Source of the DNA: Phytophthora colocasiae
Taxonomy: Eukaryota > Oomycota > Peronosporomycetes > Peronosporales > Peronosporaceae
Assembly (NCBI GenBank): GCA_018806915.1
Contig: JAGKQI010000025.1
Span: 1 to 64,000 of the forward strand
Direction of reading: 5' to 3'
Length of the DNA stretch: 64,000 nt
Positions 54,555 through 64,000 of the stretch are shown one piece after another. The notes beneath the pieces are model-generated. The model had not been told where the DNA came from and made no database searches. It worked only from the letters and a program-made list of their open reading frames with translations. Within the stretch, counting starts at the first letter, position 1, and the number at the start of each line of letters is the position of its first letter. Position numbers and translations under genes: made by a program.

Positions 54555-54958
54555 GCGAGTCCAAGGTGGCGACGATGAGGAGTGAGCGCTCGCCGCTACT
54601 GTCCAAGCCAGAGGAGGAAGTTTACCCTTTGCCGTGGTTCCGCAGTCCCGAATGGACCAAGCGACCACCACCAGCGAAGAACTCAGGCCGTCGTCGACAA
54701 GGAGAGTCCAACAAGAGAGTATCTGGCTGTCCGGCAGCTCTGATATGTTGCTACAACTCGTCAGGTTCGGACGCTGGCTCGGAATCGGACATGGAGTTGG
54801 GCTACCTTGCGAGGAGACCGGCAAATGCAAGTAAGGCGGAGGACGAAGCAGACAGTTTTAAACAGTGCATCCAGTTCCTAGTGGGTCTTATTGTGATCAT
54901 GGCCATGTCGCTCATCCTGCTGATCATTTTCCAGCCGAAACCCGACAACTCGCGTTGA
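54476..54958 (+). CDS. Small tail-anchored membrane protein
   Basis: 160 residues from ATG at 54,476 (MVAADAHDVEPPAPGSGSAD). The body is hydrophilic with many Ser/Pro/Lys and an SERSPLLSKPEEEVYPLPWF stretch, whose ERSPLL resembles an acidic-dileucine sorting motif. A single hydrophobic span (FLVGLIVIMAMSLILLII, ~133-150) lies 8 residues from the C-terminus, giving a tail-anchored topology. No homologous family is recognised. Its start overlaps the open 3' end of the GlnRS frame on the same strand, so one of the two ends is probably shorter than the open frame. Confidence 0.6.
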   Translation: MVAADAHDVEPPAPGSGSADVKVVRVSESKVATMRSERSPLLSKPEEEVYPLPWFRSPEWTKRPPPAKNSGRRRQGESNKRVSGCPAALICCYNSSGSDAGSESDMELGYLARRPANASKAEDEADSFKQCIQFLVGLIVIMAMSLILLIIFQPKPDNSR

Positions 54959-55297
54959 ACGACTTGAATGACAGCCATTGAAAGCCAGAGATCAGGAATT
55001 TAAGAGCGAAAGTGCGAGGTTGAGAGACGCCACCAAGCCACAAGATGTACAATACGGTATCCCCCGTCTCGAACCCGCAAGTCAATGAAGCAAGCCCCAA
55101 TAATAAGAATGTATGCGTGAATCCTACAAAGAGAACTGTCAAGTATATCTGATAGTCCAAACGTTCCAGCCTACATACAGAAGCATCGAAAGCCATCGAG
55201 GCATGATGCATCAATGCCGCATGTGCACCATATCGTCCAGGTGACCTGACTCAGACATACTACAGCATGGCGACATGATTTTCACCAATAGGATCTA
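54959..55297. other. Intergenic
   Basis: 339 bp downstream of the membrane-protein gene, up to the MITE. No gene or repeat seen. Confidence 0.4.
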
Positions 55298-55996
55298 AGG
55301 GAAATGGTCAATTAAGAGCCGATTGCCAATTAAGAGCCATCCTCCATTTTGACCTATCATGCAGTGTTTTTGAGTTTTACCACCTCTTATTCGCTAATAC
55401 GTCATAAGTACGAATACCTGCACATTTCTATTCAAAAATATGGCGGAAAACCCTTAAAGTTTTAGCGCCACAACCATTCAATCTGTCAATTACGAAGACC
55501 AAAGTATACGACTGTGGGTGGACGTTGGCTATCCCTTGATGTCCTGCTAGAACTTACAGTCAACCATGTTAACAGAAAAGAGAAAGATTAAACCCTTCTC
55601 CCCGAAGGGCCCTCAAGTCTCGAGCTGTCAGCACTTTAATTTTAGCAGTGATCGGCCTTCACCTACAGTAATGTATATACTTGTATATTTAATATTAGAA
55701 ACTGAATATTAAAAGATGGAGTAGCCCTATACCTCCAGCTGGCAAATTTTCAGAACGCGTTCTTCTTAGTGAAAGCAAGGTAAAAAGCGGCTCTTAATTG
55801 GCAAGACCGGCAAATTTGTGGGCTCCACAGCAACGCGTGCCTTGCTCGCGGTTTCATTCGCTCGCAGATGTAATAATCCTCAAAAAATCGTGGAGAGAAT
55901 GCACTTTCTAGAACTGTGTTGCTTTTTACCCCTTTCAAAGTGGTTGCCGAGGAATGATCGAGAGCTTGCACCGATCTCTTAATTGACCATTTCCCT
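55298..55996. mobile_element. MITE, 699 bp, TA duplication
   Basis: Non-coding element with a perfect 21-bp terminal inverted repeat starting AGGGAAATGGTCAATTAAG, flanked by TA (55,296-55,297 and 55,997-55,998). A second inverted pair (CCAATTAAGAGCC at ~55,331 and GGCTCTTAATTGG at ~55,788) lies inside. TA duplication and TIRs fit a Tc1/mariner-derived (Stowaway-like) MITE. Unrelated in sequence to the element at 1,460. It sits 104 bp upstream of the bL34m start codon. Confidence 0.8.
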
Positions 55997-56099
55997 TACA
56001 ATTGACCAATAATAGCGTTGATTGGTTGAAAACCATACAGCGGATTGCCAGCCTTTCAGTAAGACCAACAAACAAGCGGCCAGCAGCGATCGAGACAAA

Positions 56100-56676
56100 A
56101 TGGCGGCGATGCTCGTGAAGAACGCGCTGCAGCTGAGTCTACGCGCACGACCAGGGGCTTCAAGCGTTCGCGCTCTGTCCAGCATCTCCACTGGCAGCTT
56201 TTCGGCCTCCAATGCGCTGCCGAACCCTTCTATCCTGATGATGGCTACACCCGCCAACCACATGAGTGCGTCATTCGCGTCCTCTTTGCTTGTGTTTGTA
56301 TGTCTAACAATGCTTCTTCTTTTTTAATCTCTGCAGACGCACTGATGAAGAATCCGCTGGTCTTCGAGACGGGCGTCAACCGCGTGCAGATCGACGATTT
56401 CCTGCCGCAGCTCGACCAGATCGGAGAGCTCGAGTGCCCCACTGAGAACCTCAACGGTGAGTCCGTTGCTACTTTATTACCAGTGCTCTTGTCAATAAGA
56501 AACTCACTTGGTTGTTATCCATTGCAGAGCCTCTGCAGGCTATTAAGCGCACCTACCAGCCCAGTGTACTGCGTCGCAAGCGCAAGCACGGCTTCCGTAC
56601 TCGCCGCGTGTCCATTTCGGGTCGTAAGGTGCTCAAGCGCCGCTTCAACAAGGGCCGATGGCGTATGTCGCTGTAA
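56100..56676 (+). CDS. MRPL34: Mitochondrial ribosomal protein bL34m
   Basis: Three exons: 56,100-56,265, 56,337-56,456 and 56,528-56,676, joined by introns of 71 bp each (GTGCGT..CTGCAG with a TCTAAC branch-like site; GTGAGT..TTGCAG). 144 residues, frames close exactly. The N-terminus ([20 protein letters not shown]) is Arg/Ser/Ala-rich with no acidic residue for about 60 positions, as in mitochondrial presequences. The C-terminal 43 residues are the bL34 family: [20 protein letters not shown] and [19 protein letters not shown]. The middle ~45 residues are lineage-specific. It belongs to the large mitoribosomal subunit. Confidence 0.93.
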
Positions 56677-56908
56677 GTCTCGCCATGATGATGGATAACG
56701 ATACGTGAGGCAAAAAGAGAAGGCAAGCGTGCAACTGGAGGATGATGTGTGAGCGACCCTTTTCTTTAGGACTCATGCGGCTCCAGGCTCGCGGATTCTT
56801 AAACAAAAGGCAGCAATAGACTTACCAAGTGAACATTAGCTGGCAGGTACACGAAGAAGGTTATCTCTATTTCGTCAGTCTTTCACAGTGCAAGCTTGCA
56901 GTTGGCGT

Positions 56909-57635
56909 CTATTGCAGTACCTTGCCCATGTACTTCTCCAGCTTGGGCGAAAAAACCTCGTAAATGAATGTTACAGGTCGCCCGCCGTTCCAGAAGAGGT
57001 AGGAGCGACCCCAAAACGGCCCAGGAGCTCCGAACGCCTCCTCTAACTCCCTCGAGTGTCCACAGAAGACGCTCTTCATGTCACGATACAGCTCCGTCTT
57101 GTGCTGAAGGATGTTCTTGCCGATAGGAATCTTGGTGTCCTTGAACACAGCCCCCACATCCCCCTCGCTAATCCACGACGCTGCGTAGCCCAGACGTTCA
57201 CCACGAGCGTTGCGTAGGAAAACTTGCCGTCTGCAACGAGGTGCTGCAATGGCTTCAATCTCGGACGGAGCATTGTCTAAACTGTCCCCAACCGGTAGCA
57301 TTCCGAGCACATCCACCTCAGTGGGGGAGCCTGTGAGCAGTCCTAAATGGTGCGTGGGTGAGCCATTGCCAAATAGAAATAGTCGCCACGCCGCGCTCAT
57401 ATCTGCGTGTCCAAGCTGATTTAAAAACGCCAAGCGAAAAAGCTCGGAGTTAGTCATTTGCTTCCAGCTAACAGGAGCAGTAGGTCGTGTATAGTACCAG
57501 CATTGAGTCAGGAGAAGCTTGGAACGTCACGCTCAGCTTGTGCCACTCGCAGTCTTTGTTGACTTCTTCATTGGCAGAGGTGTTGAGCGTTGTGGCCGTC
57601 TCCTTCGCTTCGGTTGTCGCGTGATCTGCTACCAT
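56909..57635 (-). CDS. Chorismate-lyase-like protein (Ycf21/DUF98)
   Basis: Main frame 57,457-56,909 (182 residues) reads like the chorismate lyase-like family known as Ycf21 in red-algal plastids and in cyanobacteria: CRRQVFLRNARGERLGYAAS, TELYRDMKSVFCGHSRELEE, FGAPGPFWGRSYLFWNGGRP and VTFIYEVFSPKLEKYMGKVL. Chorismate lyases make 4-hydroxybenzoate, a ubiquinone precursor. The N-terminus is in another frame: ATG at 57,635 gives MVADHATTEAKETATTLNTS and CEWHKLSVTFQASPDS; the main frame is open upstream to about 57,530 (LLLTQCWYYTRPTAPVSWKQ). A short intron or one indel near 57,520 joins them. No targeting signal was identified. Confidence 0.65.
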
Positions 57636-57952
57636 GTCTACAGCGGATTCAGGACGTGCGGTGGTCGTGGCCAATAAAAAGCGGATTTTGATTGGCTTGG
57701 TGTTTTAATAAAAAGTGCTTCGTAAAGCGAATGACGACTAGCAATATGGTCTTGCTGCAAACTTCGCGCTATAAGCGTACGTATTTCACATCGAGGATGT
57801 ATACTGTCCCTGAATTCCGTAAGACCATCACTACACGTACTCTTGACGAAGCATCGCTCAATTAAAGATAAACCTTCGCCCACCACTCTGTGTCAATGGT
57901 AGTGAACAGCGAACAGAATCAACCACCGAAGATCAGGCTGGGCAGCTCACCA
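57636..57952. other. Intergenic, upstream of the Ycf21-like gene
   Basis: 317 bp between the Ycf21-like start and the G4 LTR. Nothing recognised. Confidence 0.35.
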
Positions 57953-58105
57953 TGTAACGGGGCGGTGCTCCTTGTTTGTGGTAAATGAAACTCTGTCTAT
58001 TGAATCTGTGTGGCGCCCGGGTCGGGCGCCGTGGACCAACAAAACACAAGCTAATCTAATTGGTCGCCGTGCACCACGGCGACCGTGTGACAGAAGCCCG
58101 TCACA
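57953..58105 (-). repeat. G4 3' LTR (153 bp)
   Basis: Minus strand TGTGACGGGC..CCGTTACA. Preceded by the purine tract AAGGTGGGGAGTGG. Built largely of three hairpins: TGTGACGGG / CTGTCACA, GGTCGCCGTG / CACGGCGACC and GGCGCCCG / CGGGCGCC. Very short for a gypsy LTR. Confidence 0.85.
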
Positions 58106-58163
58106 CCACTCCCCACCTTAGAAAGAAGCCTGAAGAGCTTCTCAATCTTCAAATTGCTTCACG

Positions 58164-59073
58164 ATGAACACCACAAGCCACACCTACGCACAGACTCTCC
58201 GAGAGTGGCCGCTGCACGACTGCAGTGGCTTCGAGGCCCCGCTGAGTCCCGACGAGATGCGAGAGTTGTTCCGACGCTGGCGTTCGACGCGGGCAAGCCC
58301 GTCACCGCGACGCTCGCGGTGACCCAGCGCTCGCTTGATGCCGCGTGGACGGCGCTTCGTCCGACGCTGGAACGCAGAGGGTGCGCGACGTTTCATGGCG
58401 ACAATAGAAGACCGCGAGGAGACCCATCAGCGCCACGCGCTGGGAGAGCTAGCGGCGCGCGTGTGCTCGCTGTCACTGGGACGAGGATCGTCCTGCTGTT
58501 ACGTCCATCACCTTGAAGGCTGCGCCGGCTGTCGCCGCTTTGGAACGCCGCGACCGGGCGACGCTGACTGGGCGCAAATCGTGAAAGAGTATCCAGAGAC
58601 TAAGGAAGAGAAGCAGTGGATCGAGCTGTATCGCCGGTCGCTGTACGAGGCTAGGCGCGGTTCGCTACCGCGCCCTGAGGATCATCCCGCGCCAACAGAG
58701 CCGCCTCTTCGTACGCCTCAACGAGGCCCGGAACGTCTTCGAGGAGGGTGGAGCGAGGCTCCCAGCTGTCGTCCAGCGGACCTATCCACCGTACCAGGTA
58801 CCGGCGAAAGCTCAGGATACCCCCGTCGCAGTGACGAGCGCTGCGACCACTGGTCGAGTCATCGTGGTCAAGAATGGCTCTCCCACGATGTGACGAACGT
58901 CACCATCACGATCAACAAGGGGGCCGGACCGTCGCGAAGGAACCGAGCGCGAGTGGGCGATGGAGCGTCGCCTGGAGCGCCTGGAGCATCGCGTTGACCA
59001 GCTGGAGCATGAGAATCGGGTCTTGCGGCGGGAGCTGTGGGTACCGCGTCACGCGGTACCGGATTATCGCTAG
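58164..59073 (+). pseudogene. G4 antisense gene (coiled-coil C-terminus)
   Basis: Opposite to pol, between integrase and 3' LTR. ATG at 58,164, 58 bp inside the LTR; CTCAATCT at 58,141-58,148 exactly fits the YTCANTYY initiator. It opens MNTTSHTYAQTLREWPLHDC and FEAPLSPDEMRELFRRW, meets a TGA at 58,320, and continues in the same frame: EDREETHQRHALGELAARVC, a Cys cluster (CCYVHHLEGCAGC), WAQIVKEYPETKEEKQWIEL. A frame change near 58,930 leads to AMERRLERLEHRVDQLEHEN and RVLRRELWVPRHAVPDYR before TAG, a leucine-zipper-like coiled coil. No known family. Same placement and same kind of C-terminus as in G2. Confidence 0.5.
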
Positions 59074-60600
59074 GAAGCGACGCTGGGTGGTAGCGGCGAA
59101 GTCGACCGACGTAAAATGTAGGGTGTAAGCTTGATTGTAGGCGGTAGCTGTAGCCGATAAAGCATCTCCAATGACTTTCGACACCTTGAACGGTCCATGA
59201 ATCGCTGGCGCGAGCTTACTCGCGCCCAAGATTCGTGACGAGCGTTGGGGAAATCCCATTGGTAGATAATAGGACTTGGTCTCCAACGTGGAATGTTTCC
59301 ATGTTACGGCGCCCGCTGCGGTCGGCATTCTCCTTCTGGTGATCGACGGCTGCAGCAATCGCATCGCGGACGTAGCGGACAATTGACTCACGCTGTTGCA
59401 CGAACTCACGGACAGCCGCAGCGTCGCTTCGCTGCGGCGCCGCGTTGGGCGCAAAGTTTGCTGGCGGAGGCTCAGTAGGCGCGACCGGATCGGGGCAGTG
59501 TGAAGCTCGGCTGCGCGACGTGGACGCGGGTTGATTAGCGTCCGACTGGTCCAAGCGGCAACGTCCCGTGGAGAAGCAGTCGCCGCTCGCGCGGCGGCCC
59601 GTGTAAGAGGACGCTGGCTTGGGGTCCGCGCGGAAGACCTCGTGCTCACCGCGTTCACATTCGGGACAGCGGCCATCTCGTGCGTCGCGACGGAGGCACC
59701 ACCAGTGGGGGTGGCAGTTGCAGCGTCGTGATTCTCGGACAGTTGAACGGGAAGGGGGCGCTCCAGCCCAAGGAGCGCCGGAACGCGCGGGTGACGGCCG
59801 AAATTTACGAAGAACGGCGTCAAGCCAGTTGACGCGTGCACGGCATTATTGATGGCGAACTCCACCATCGGCAGGAAAGAGCTCCATGACTTGATCGACG
59901 TGGCAAAGCTGCGTAGTACATCTTCGACGACTCGGTTAGCGCGCTCGGTTTGGCCGTCCGTCTCTGGATGCGACGCGGTGGACATACTCAGCCGCGTCCC
60001 CAACAGCTTGAAGAGCTCCCTCCAGAAGGCGGACGTGAATCGAGGATCCCTGTCCGACACAATCGAGGACGGAAGACCGTGGTGGCGATACACCACGTCA
60101 ACGAAGAGCGCAGCAGACTGTTGCGCAGTGATCGAAGGCTGCTACCGGAGTGAGATGAACCATCTTACTGAAGCGGTCGACGAAGACCAGAATACCCGTA
60201 CGACCTCAGGTATCCTGAGGTAGGCCGGAAGACGAAATCCATGCTCACAGACGACCACGCATCAGTGGCGACTGAGAGCGGTCGGAGCGGGGCCTGCTTT
60301 GATGGAGCCGGTTTCACGCGCTGGCACGCTTCACACGAGCGCACCCACTTCCTCACCCACTTGTACATGTGTGGCCAATAAAAGTCGCGAGAGAGAGATG
60401 CAAAGGTCTTCTCTGCGACCGAGGTGGCCGCCACTTGGGGTGTCATGGAACTCGTGGATCAACCGAGCTCGGAGGTCGTCGTCAAGCGGGACGACGACGC
60501 GGGGGCAATCTTCTTGGTCGACGCGGTAAGTCAGCAGCGCGCCTTCAGAGTGAGTAGCGGCCGACACGAGCGCGTGCTCGTGAGGACAGCTTGCGCTCAG
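58912..60600 (-). pseudogene. G4 integrase
   Basis: From right to left: finger and linker (DFYWPHMYKWVRKWVRSCEA, CQRVKPAPSKQAPL), core start SSVSMDFVF (Asp 1), a frame change, then 60,096-58,912 with LPSSIVSDRDPRFTSAFWRE (Asp 2) and SHPETDGQTERANRVVEDVL (Glu). SKLAPAIHGPFKVSKVIGDA is the GPY/F-type module. The tail overlaps the antisense frame at 58,912-59,073. At least one frame change in the core inactivates it. Confidence 0.82.
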
Positions 60601-62110
60601 CTGAGCCACTGGGGTTGCGCAGGAAGTCGATCAGCTCGGAACAGGACGCGTCATCTTTATACGCGTCGACGATCCAGGTCACGTAGCGGTGTGGTCGCTG
60701 TGACTTCAGCGGCAGCGACGCTTTCGGCGATACAGACGGAACAGTCGTCATCATCCTCGTCGCCAACTGCGTGGCGGCCGCGCTGCACGTAATCTGGCCG
60801 GCGTGAAAGCGCGTCGGCGAGGATGTTGGACTTGCCCGGTTTGTAATGCACGACGAAGTTGTACTCGGAGAAGAGCGATAACCAGCGTGCCATGCGCTGG
60901 GACAAGTGGGGGCTCTTCGTCGCTGTCCTCAGCGACGCGTGATCTGTGTAGATTGCGAAGGACTTCTCGCCTAGGAGATACACACGGAACTTGATGAGTG
61001 CGTAGCGCATGGCAAGCAGCTCTTTATCATGGACCGGATAATTCCGTTCCGCCTGCTTCCAGTTGTCGCGACTGGTAACTCACCACTCGCTCGCGGCCCA
61101 CGTCGTCAAACTGCATCAAGGCACAGCCGATCGCGAAGTCACTCGCGTCGCATACAACGTGGAACGGCTTGGAGTGATCTGGAAGCATCAAGACGGGCGC
61201 GGTCGACAAACTCGTCTTCACCGCGTCGAAGGCTGTTTGGTGCTCGGGGCGCCATGACCACATGGCGTCTGCCTTCAGGAGTTGAGACAGCGGTTGGATG
61301 GTCAGCGCGAAGTTCTTCGAGTAATGGTGAAGATACGTCGCGAGCCCCAGCCACTGCCGGAGCTGCTTCTGATCCTGAGGCACGGGCCAAGCGCAGATGG
61401 CTTCAATCTTCTCGGGGTCAGCACGGACACCTTCCTTGCTGACGTAGCTCCCGAGCACTGGGATCTCGGGAGCGCAGAAGATACACTTCTTCAAGTTGGC
61501 GTACAGCTTGTTCTCTCGCATCACTTCGAACACCTGCCGCAGGTGTTGCAGATGCACCTCGACGTCCGTCAAGCCTCGTTCAGCACGGCTGTGGATGAAA
61601 ATGTCATCGAAGTAGCTGGGCGCGAAGTCCCGGTACGGGCGGAGCAAGTTCGACACCATTCGGTTGAAGGTAGCAGGAGCATTCTTTAGCCCCTGAGGCA
61701 TCACAAGCCATTCCCAAAGCATTCCACTGGGCGTGCTGACTGCAGTCAGCGGTACGTCATCCTCCCGCATCAAGATCTGATAGAAGCCGTCCATCAGATC
61801 AATCGCGCTGTATGTGGTGCTGCCCGACATGGTGTCGAGCACCATGTCTTTCCTCGGGATCGGCGTCTGCGCCGGGATGGTGGCATCGTTGAGCTTATTG
61901 AAGGCGTGGACGATCCGCCATCCACCAGGTTGCTTTCTTCACGCAAAATGTCGGACTGGAGTGCGGGGACAAACTCACGGACGTGGCCGGCTTTGTCGGC
62001 GACCCTCGAAGAAGGCGTCGATTGCTTCGACTTGATCACGGGAAGCGGCCACTGTCTCGTCACGCAATACTTCGCACCAGGCACGAGGTCGATCTCGTGT
62101 CGGACTCCGC
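60601..62110 (-). pseudogene. G4 reverse transcriptase and RNase H
   Basis: RT start RHEIDLVPGAKYCVTRQWPL near 62,085; after frame changes 61,845-61,027 has YSAIDLMDGFYQILMREDDV, GMLWEWLVMPQGLKNAPATF and the catalytic SYFDDIFIHS; thumb ADPEKIEAICAWPVP. RNase H: FHVVCDASDFAIGCALMQ, then after a shift FAIYTDHASLRTATKSP and NFVVHYKPGKSNILADALSR. The YFDD box is shared with G2. Breaks near 61,900 and 61,030. Confidence 0.83.
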
Positions 62111-63111
62111 GGTCCGGTGGAAGGGCGGCTGGCACCTTATCAGGAAGATGTCGATGAACTCGCGAACCAGGGGCGACTGGGTTGCCGGCGGCTTCGAGTG
62201 CCGGCAACGACTGAGCCAAGTAGCGAGCCTCGCGGGCGGACTTAGGCTCAGCGCCTTTCGGGCGTTCCCGGGTATTGGACGCTGGGTCACCAGCGTCTAC
62301 ATCGACAGCCGCGATCGTCGCGGTGTTGTCCGCGACGATCATGCAAACCTGCTCGATCTCACCATGCTTCAAGTCGCGGAGAAAGTGTTTCCAAGACAGA
62401 CCAGGCAACTTGGTGATCTCTGATGCATCGCACGGCGGGCGTGCAACTTCGACATTGTGCATTCGCGGGATCGATGCCGCGTCATCCCCCACCAGAACAG
62501 GAGATAACCTCGGAGTCAGACGCGTCTGACTCATTCGGAGGAACGCGGGGTCGCCGGGGCTTGCGACGGCCACGGCGACGGACTGGCCGGGTAAACACTT
62601 CCGTAGCAGGCAGTGGGAGACCACGCTCGACCAAGTCTGCTGTACTCAGACGCCGAGACACGACATCGGCGTCCAACTCTATCAGGGAGCCCTGCTCAAC
62701 CACATGCGGGAGCCCCTGCTCGACCGCGCGTGGGAGACCACGCTCAACCACATCTTCTTGTTCATCGTCAACGGAGAGCCGCTGCTCATCCGGGCGTGGG
62801 AACCCCTGTTCGACCACGGTGTTGTCTGTTGCCGAGAGCCGCTGCTCATCGGGACGTGGGAACCCCGGTTCTACCACGGTGTTGTCTGTTGCCGAGAGCC
62901 GCTGCTCATCGGGACGTGGGAACTCATGCTCGACCACGTCAGACATGTCTTGAGTCACCTGCTCAAGACCGGCACACGTCACAGAGCTCGCGAGCACCCG
63001 AAGAGGCCATCGCTCACTTCGGATACAGCGGGAGTCATGGAGTTGGGGTCCATGACTGCAACGATGCGGCCATCAGGTTGGGCGTCCCGCGCAGGGATGT
63101 CAATACCGCAT
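62111..63111 (-). pseudogene. G4 protease-RT linker with 60-bp repeats
   Basis: 62,997-62,482 encodes three 20-residue repeats (VVEPGFPRPDEQRLSATDNT type) from an exact-period 60-bp DNA tandem repeat at about 62,774-62,940. An Arg-rich stretch (RPVRRRGRRKPRRPRVPP) follows. No catalytic motif. The repeat probably expanded recently, since units differ at few positions. Confidence 0.7.
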
Positions 63112-63450
63112 TCACATCAATGTCGGCGCGGGCGGACGGTTCCGAGCCAACCAGTCAATAGGAGGCTGGTGACGAGCAAGCCACGGGATACCGAAGACAC
63201 AGTCGAAGGATCCGCTCAACTCGATCACCAGAAAGTCATCGGACCCATGGAAACCGTCGAACTCGTAAGAGAAGGTGGCAGAACGCCGCGGGACACGCCG
63301 CGGCTTCCCGTCAGCATACTTTACAACCATGTGGCCGGGGCCGTCCCTAACTCGCGTGTCCGCCGGTAACACCGACAAACTCTCGGCGCGAACGAAGTTG
63401 TTCGTCGCGCCTGAATCCAACAGGGCGCGAAGCCGGACGCTTCGCGCCAT
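63112..63450 (-). pseudogene. G4 retropepsin
   Basis: Frame of 112 residues with VRLRALLDSGATNNFVRAES (active site DSGA) and FDCVFGIPWLARHQPPIDWL (second motif). The domain itself reads cleanly and is very like that of G2 but without the stop. Frame changes on either side separate it from gag and RT. Confidence 0.8.
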
Positions 63451-63482
63451 TGACGTGTATACTGAGGATGATCAGTCTCGGA

Positions 63483-64000
63483 TCACTGCCGGAGGTGGTG
63501 GCAAAGAATTGCGCATGAAGCACAGGGGCTGGGAGGAGGATCTGCCACCAGAGATCCGTCTTCCACATCACATCCAGTAGGGCGCCCCGCACCTACTGGT
63601 CGTCGCCGTTTTTGGGTCGGCGACCATATCATCCGCATCGGCGGCAACAACGTGTGCGAGTACCGGCGCAGGGCGCGGCACACAGCCGCGCGGTGTCCGA
63701 GTTTCCGACAGCGAAAGCATCGAAGAGGGCGTGAACCGCGACCAGGATTCGGAGCTGGACGGGCAGATGTCGTCGGCGAGCTGTCATGCCGACGACCACG
63801 ATAATCTTGGATGGCGTCAATCTCCATCGGCTCGGGCTCCGTAGTTGGAGGTCTGGTGAGAAGAGAATGCCTCGGAGGCGGACACGCTGTAGTCTTCTCG
63901 CAGCGCTGTCTCAAACGCTTCCTCCAGCGAGTCGGGCGTCTTCCGAGTCAGATAGAAGCGCTGGTAACCAGCGTTCATGCCAGAGATAAAGACATGGACT
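63483..64000 (-). pseudogene. G4 gag C-terminal part
   Basis: Runs in from the right edge. 63,914-63,483 has EPMEIDAIQDYRGRRHD and a CCHC knuckle (CFRCRKLGHRAAVCRAL, near 63,695). The capsid part lies at or beyond the edge of the window. Frame changes near 63,500 lead to the protease. Confidence 0.75.

Larger units (their letters stand above)
57953..64000 (-). mobile_element. Ty3/gypsy element G4, 3' part
   Basis: Minus-strand gypsy element whose 5' end is beyond the right edge. It has gag, protease, RT, RNase H and integrase, an antisense frame, a purine tract and the 3' LTR at 57,953. RT and protease are clearly related to G2, and its LTR to the fragment at 21,763. Several frame changes break pol. 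The coding sequence is also rich in short hairpins, though less uniformly than in G2. Confidence 0.88.

Noticed and set aside
1..64000. RXLR or Crinkler effector genes
   Set aside because: I looked for a signal peptide followed by RXLR-EER or LFLAK-type text among plausible frames and found no convincing case.

Overview
The window looks like an oomycete genome, most probably Phytophthora or a close relative. Evidence: introns of about 55-83 bp with GT..AG ends, initiator-like promoter motifs (YTCANTYY) just upstream of start codons, a eukaryotic core gene set (U1A/U2B''-type snRNP protein, GlnRS, mitochondrial bL34), and a dense mix of Ty3/gypsy, Ty1/copia, MULE, Tc1/mariner, Helitron-type and MITE sequence. 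No genus-level marker was computed.

Layout. (1) 1-17,598 is a nest. Outer gypsy element G1 (minus strand; its other end is outside the window) is split at 220/12,771 by gypsy element G2 (221-12,770, duplication GTCAG). The 5' LTR of G2 is split by a 4.4 kb MULE (401-4,805, duplication CATATTATT), and the MULE carries a Tc1/mariner-like element (1,460-2,491, TA duplication). (2) 17,599-21,762 is a decayed copia element (C1) split by a 1.94 kb solo LTR (18,924-20,862). (3) 21,763-21,990 is an LTR plus primer site of the G4 family. (4) 22,265-24,744 is a decayed PIF1/Helitron-type helicase. (5) 24,929-34,167 is a complete gypsy element G3 with unusual AG..CT LTR ends. (6) 34,317-40,358 is a small spliced host gene cut in two by copia C2 (34,631-39,988), whose LTRs look identical. 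(7) 40,926-47,968 is copia C3, which carries about 1.7 kb of extra antisense sequence. (8) 48,555-57,635 is the gene island: a frameshifted oxygenase-like gene, a divergent histone H4-like sequence, a Myb/SANT-like gene, the snRNP protein, GlnRS (with a frameshift), a tail-anchored membrane protein, a MITE, bL34m and a chorismate-lyase-like (Ycf21/DUF98) gene. (9) 57,953-64,000 is the 3' part of gypsy element G4 (minus strand).

Two patterns stand out. First, nearly the whole internal sequence of G2, coding frames included, is a chain of short near-perfect inverted repeats (stems 6-10 bp, loops of a few bases) recurring about every 20-35 bp; G3 and the copia elements do not show this by eye. 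Second, three unrelated families (G2, G4, C3) each carry an antisense reading frame between pol and the 3' LTR, starting 58-103 bp inside the LTR and reading back toward pol; those of G2 and G4 both end in a coiled-coil segment. Together they suggest an antisense gene module and an RNA-structure layer in oomycete LTR retrotransposons. All frames were read by eye; frameshifts could be real decay or assembly errors.
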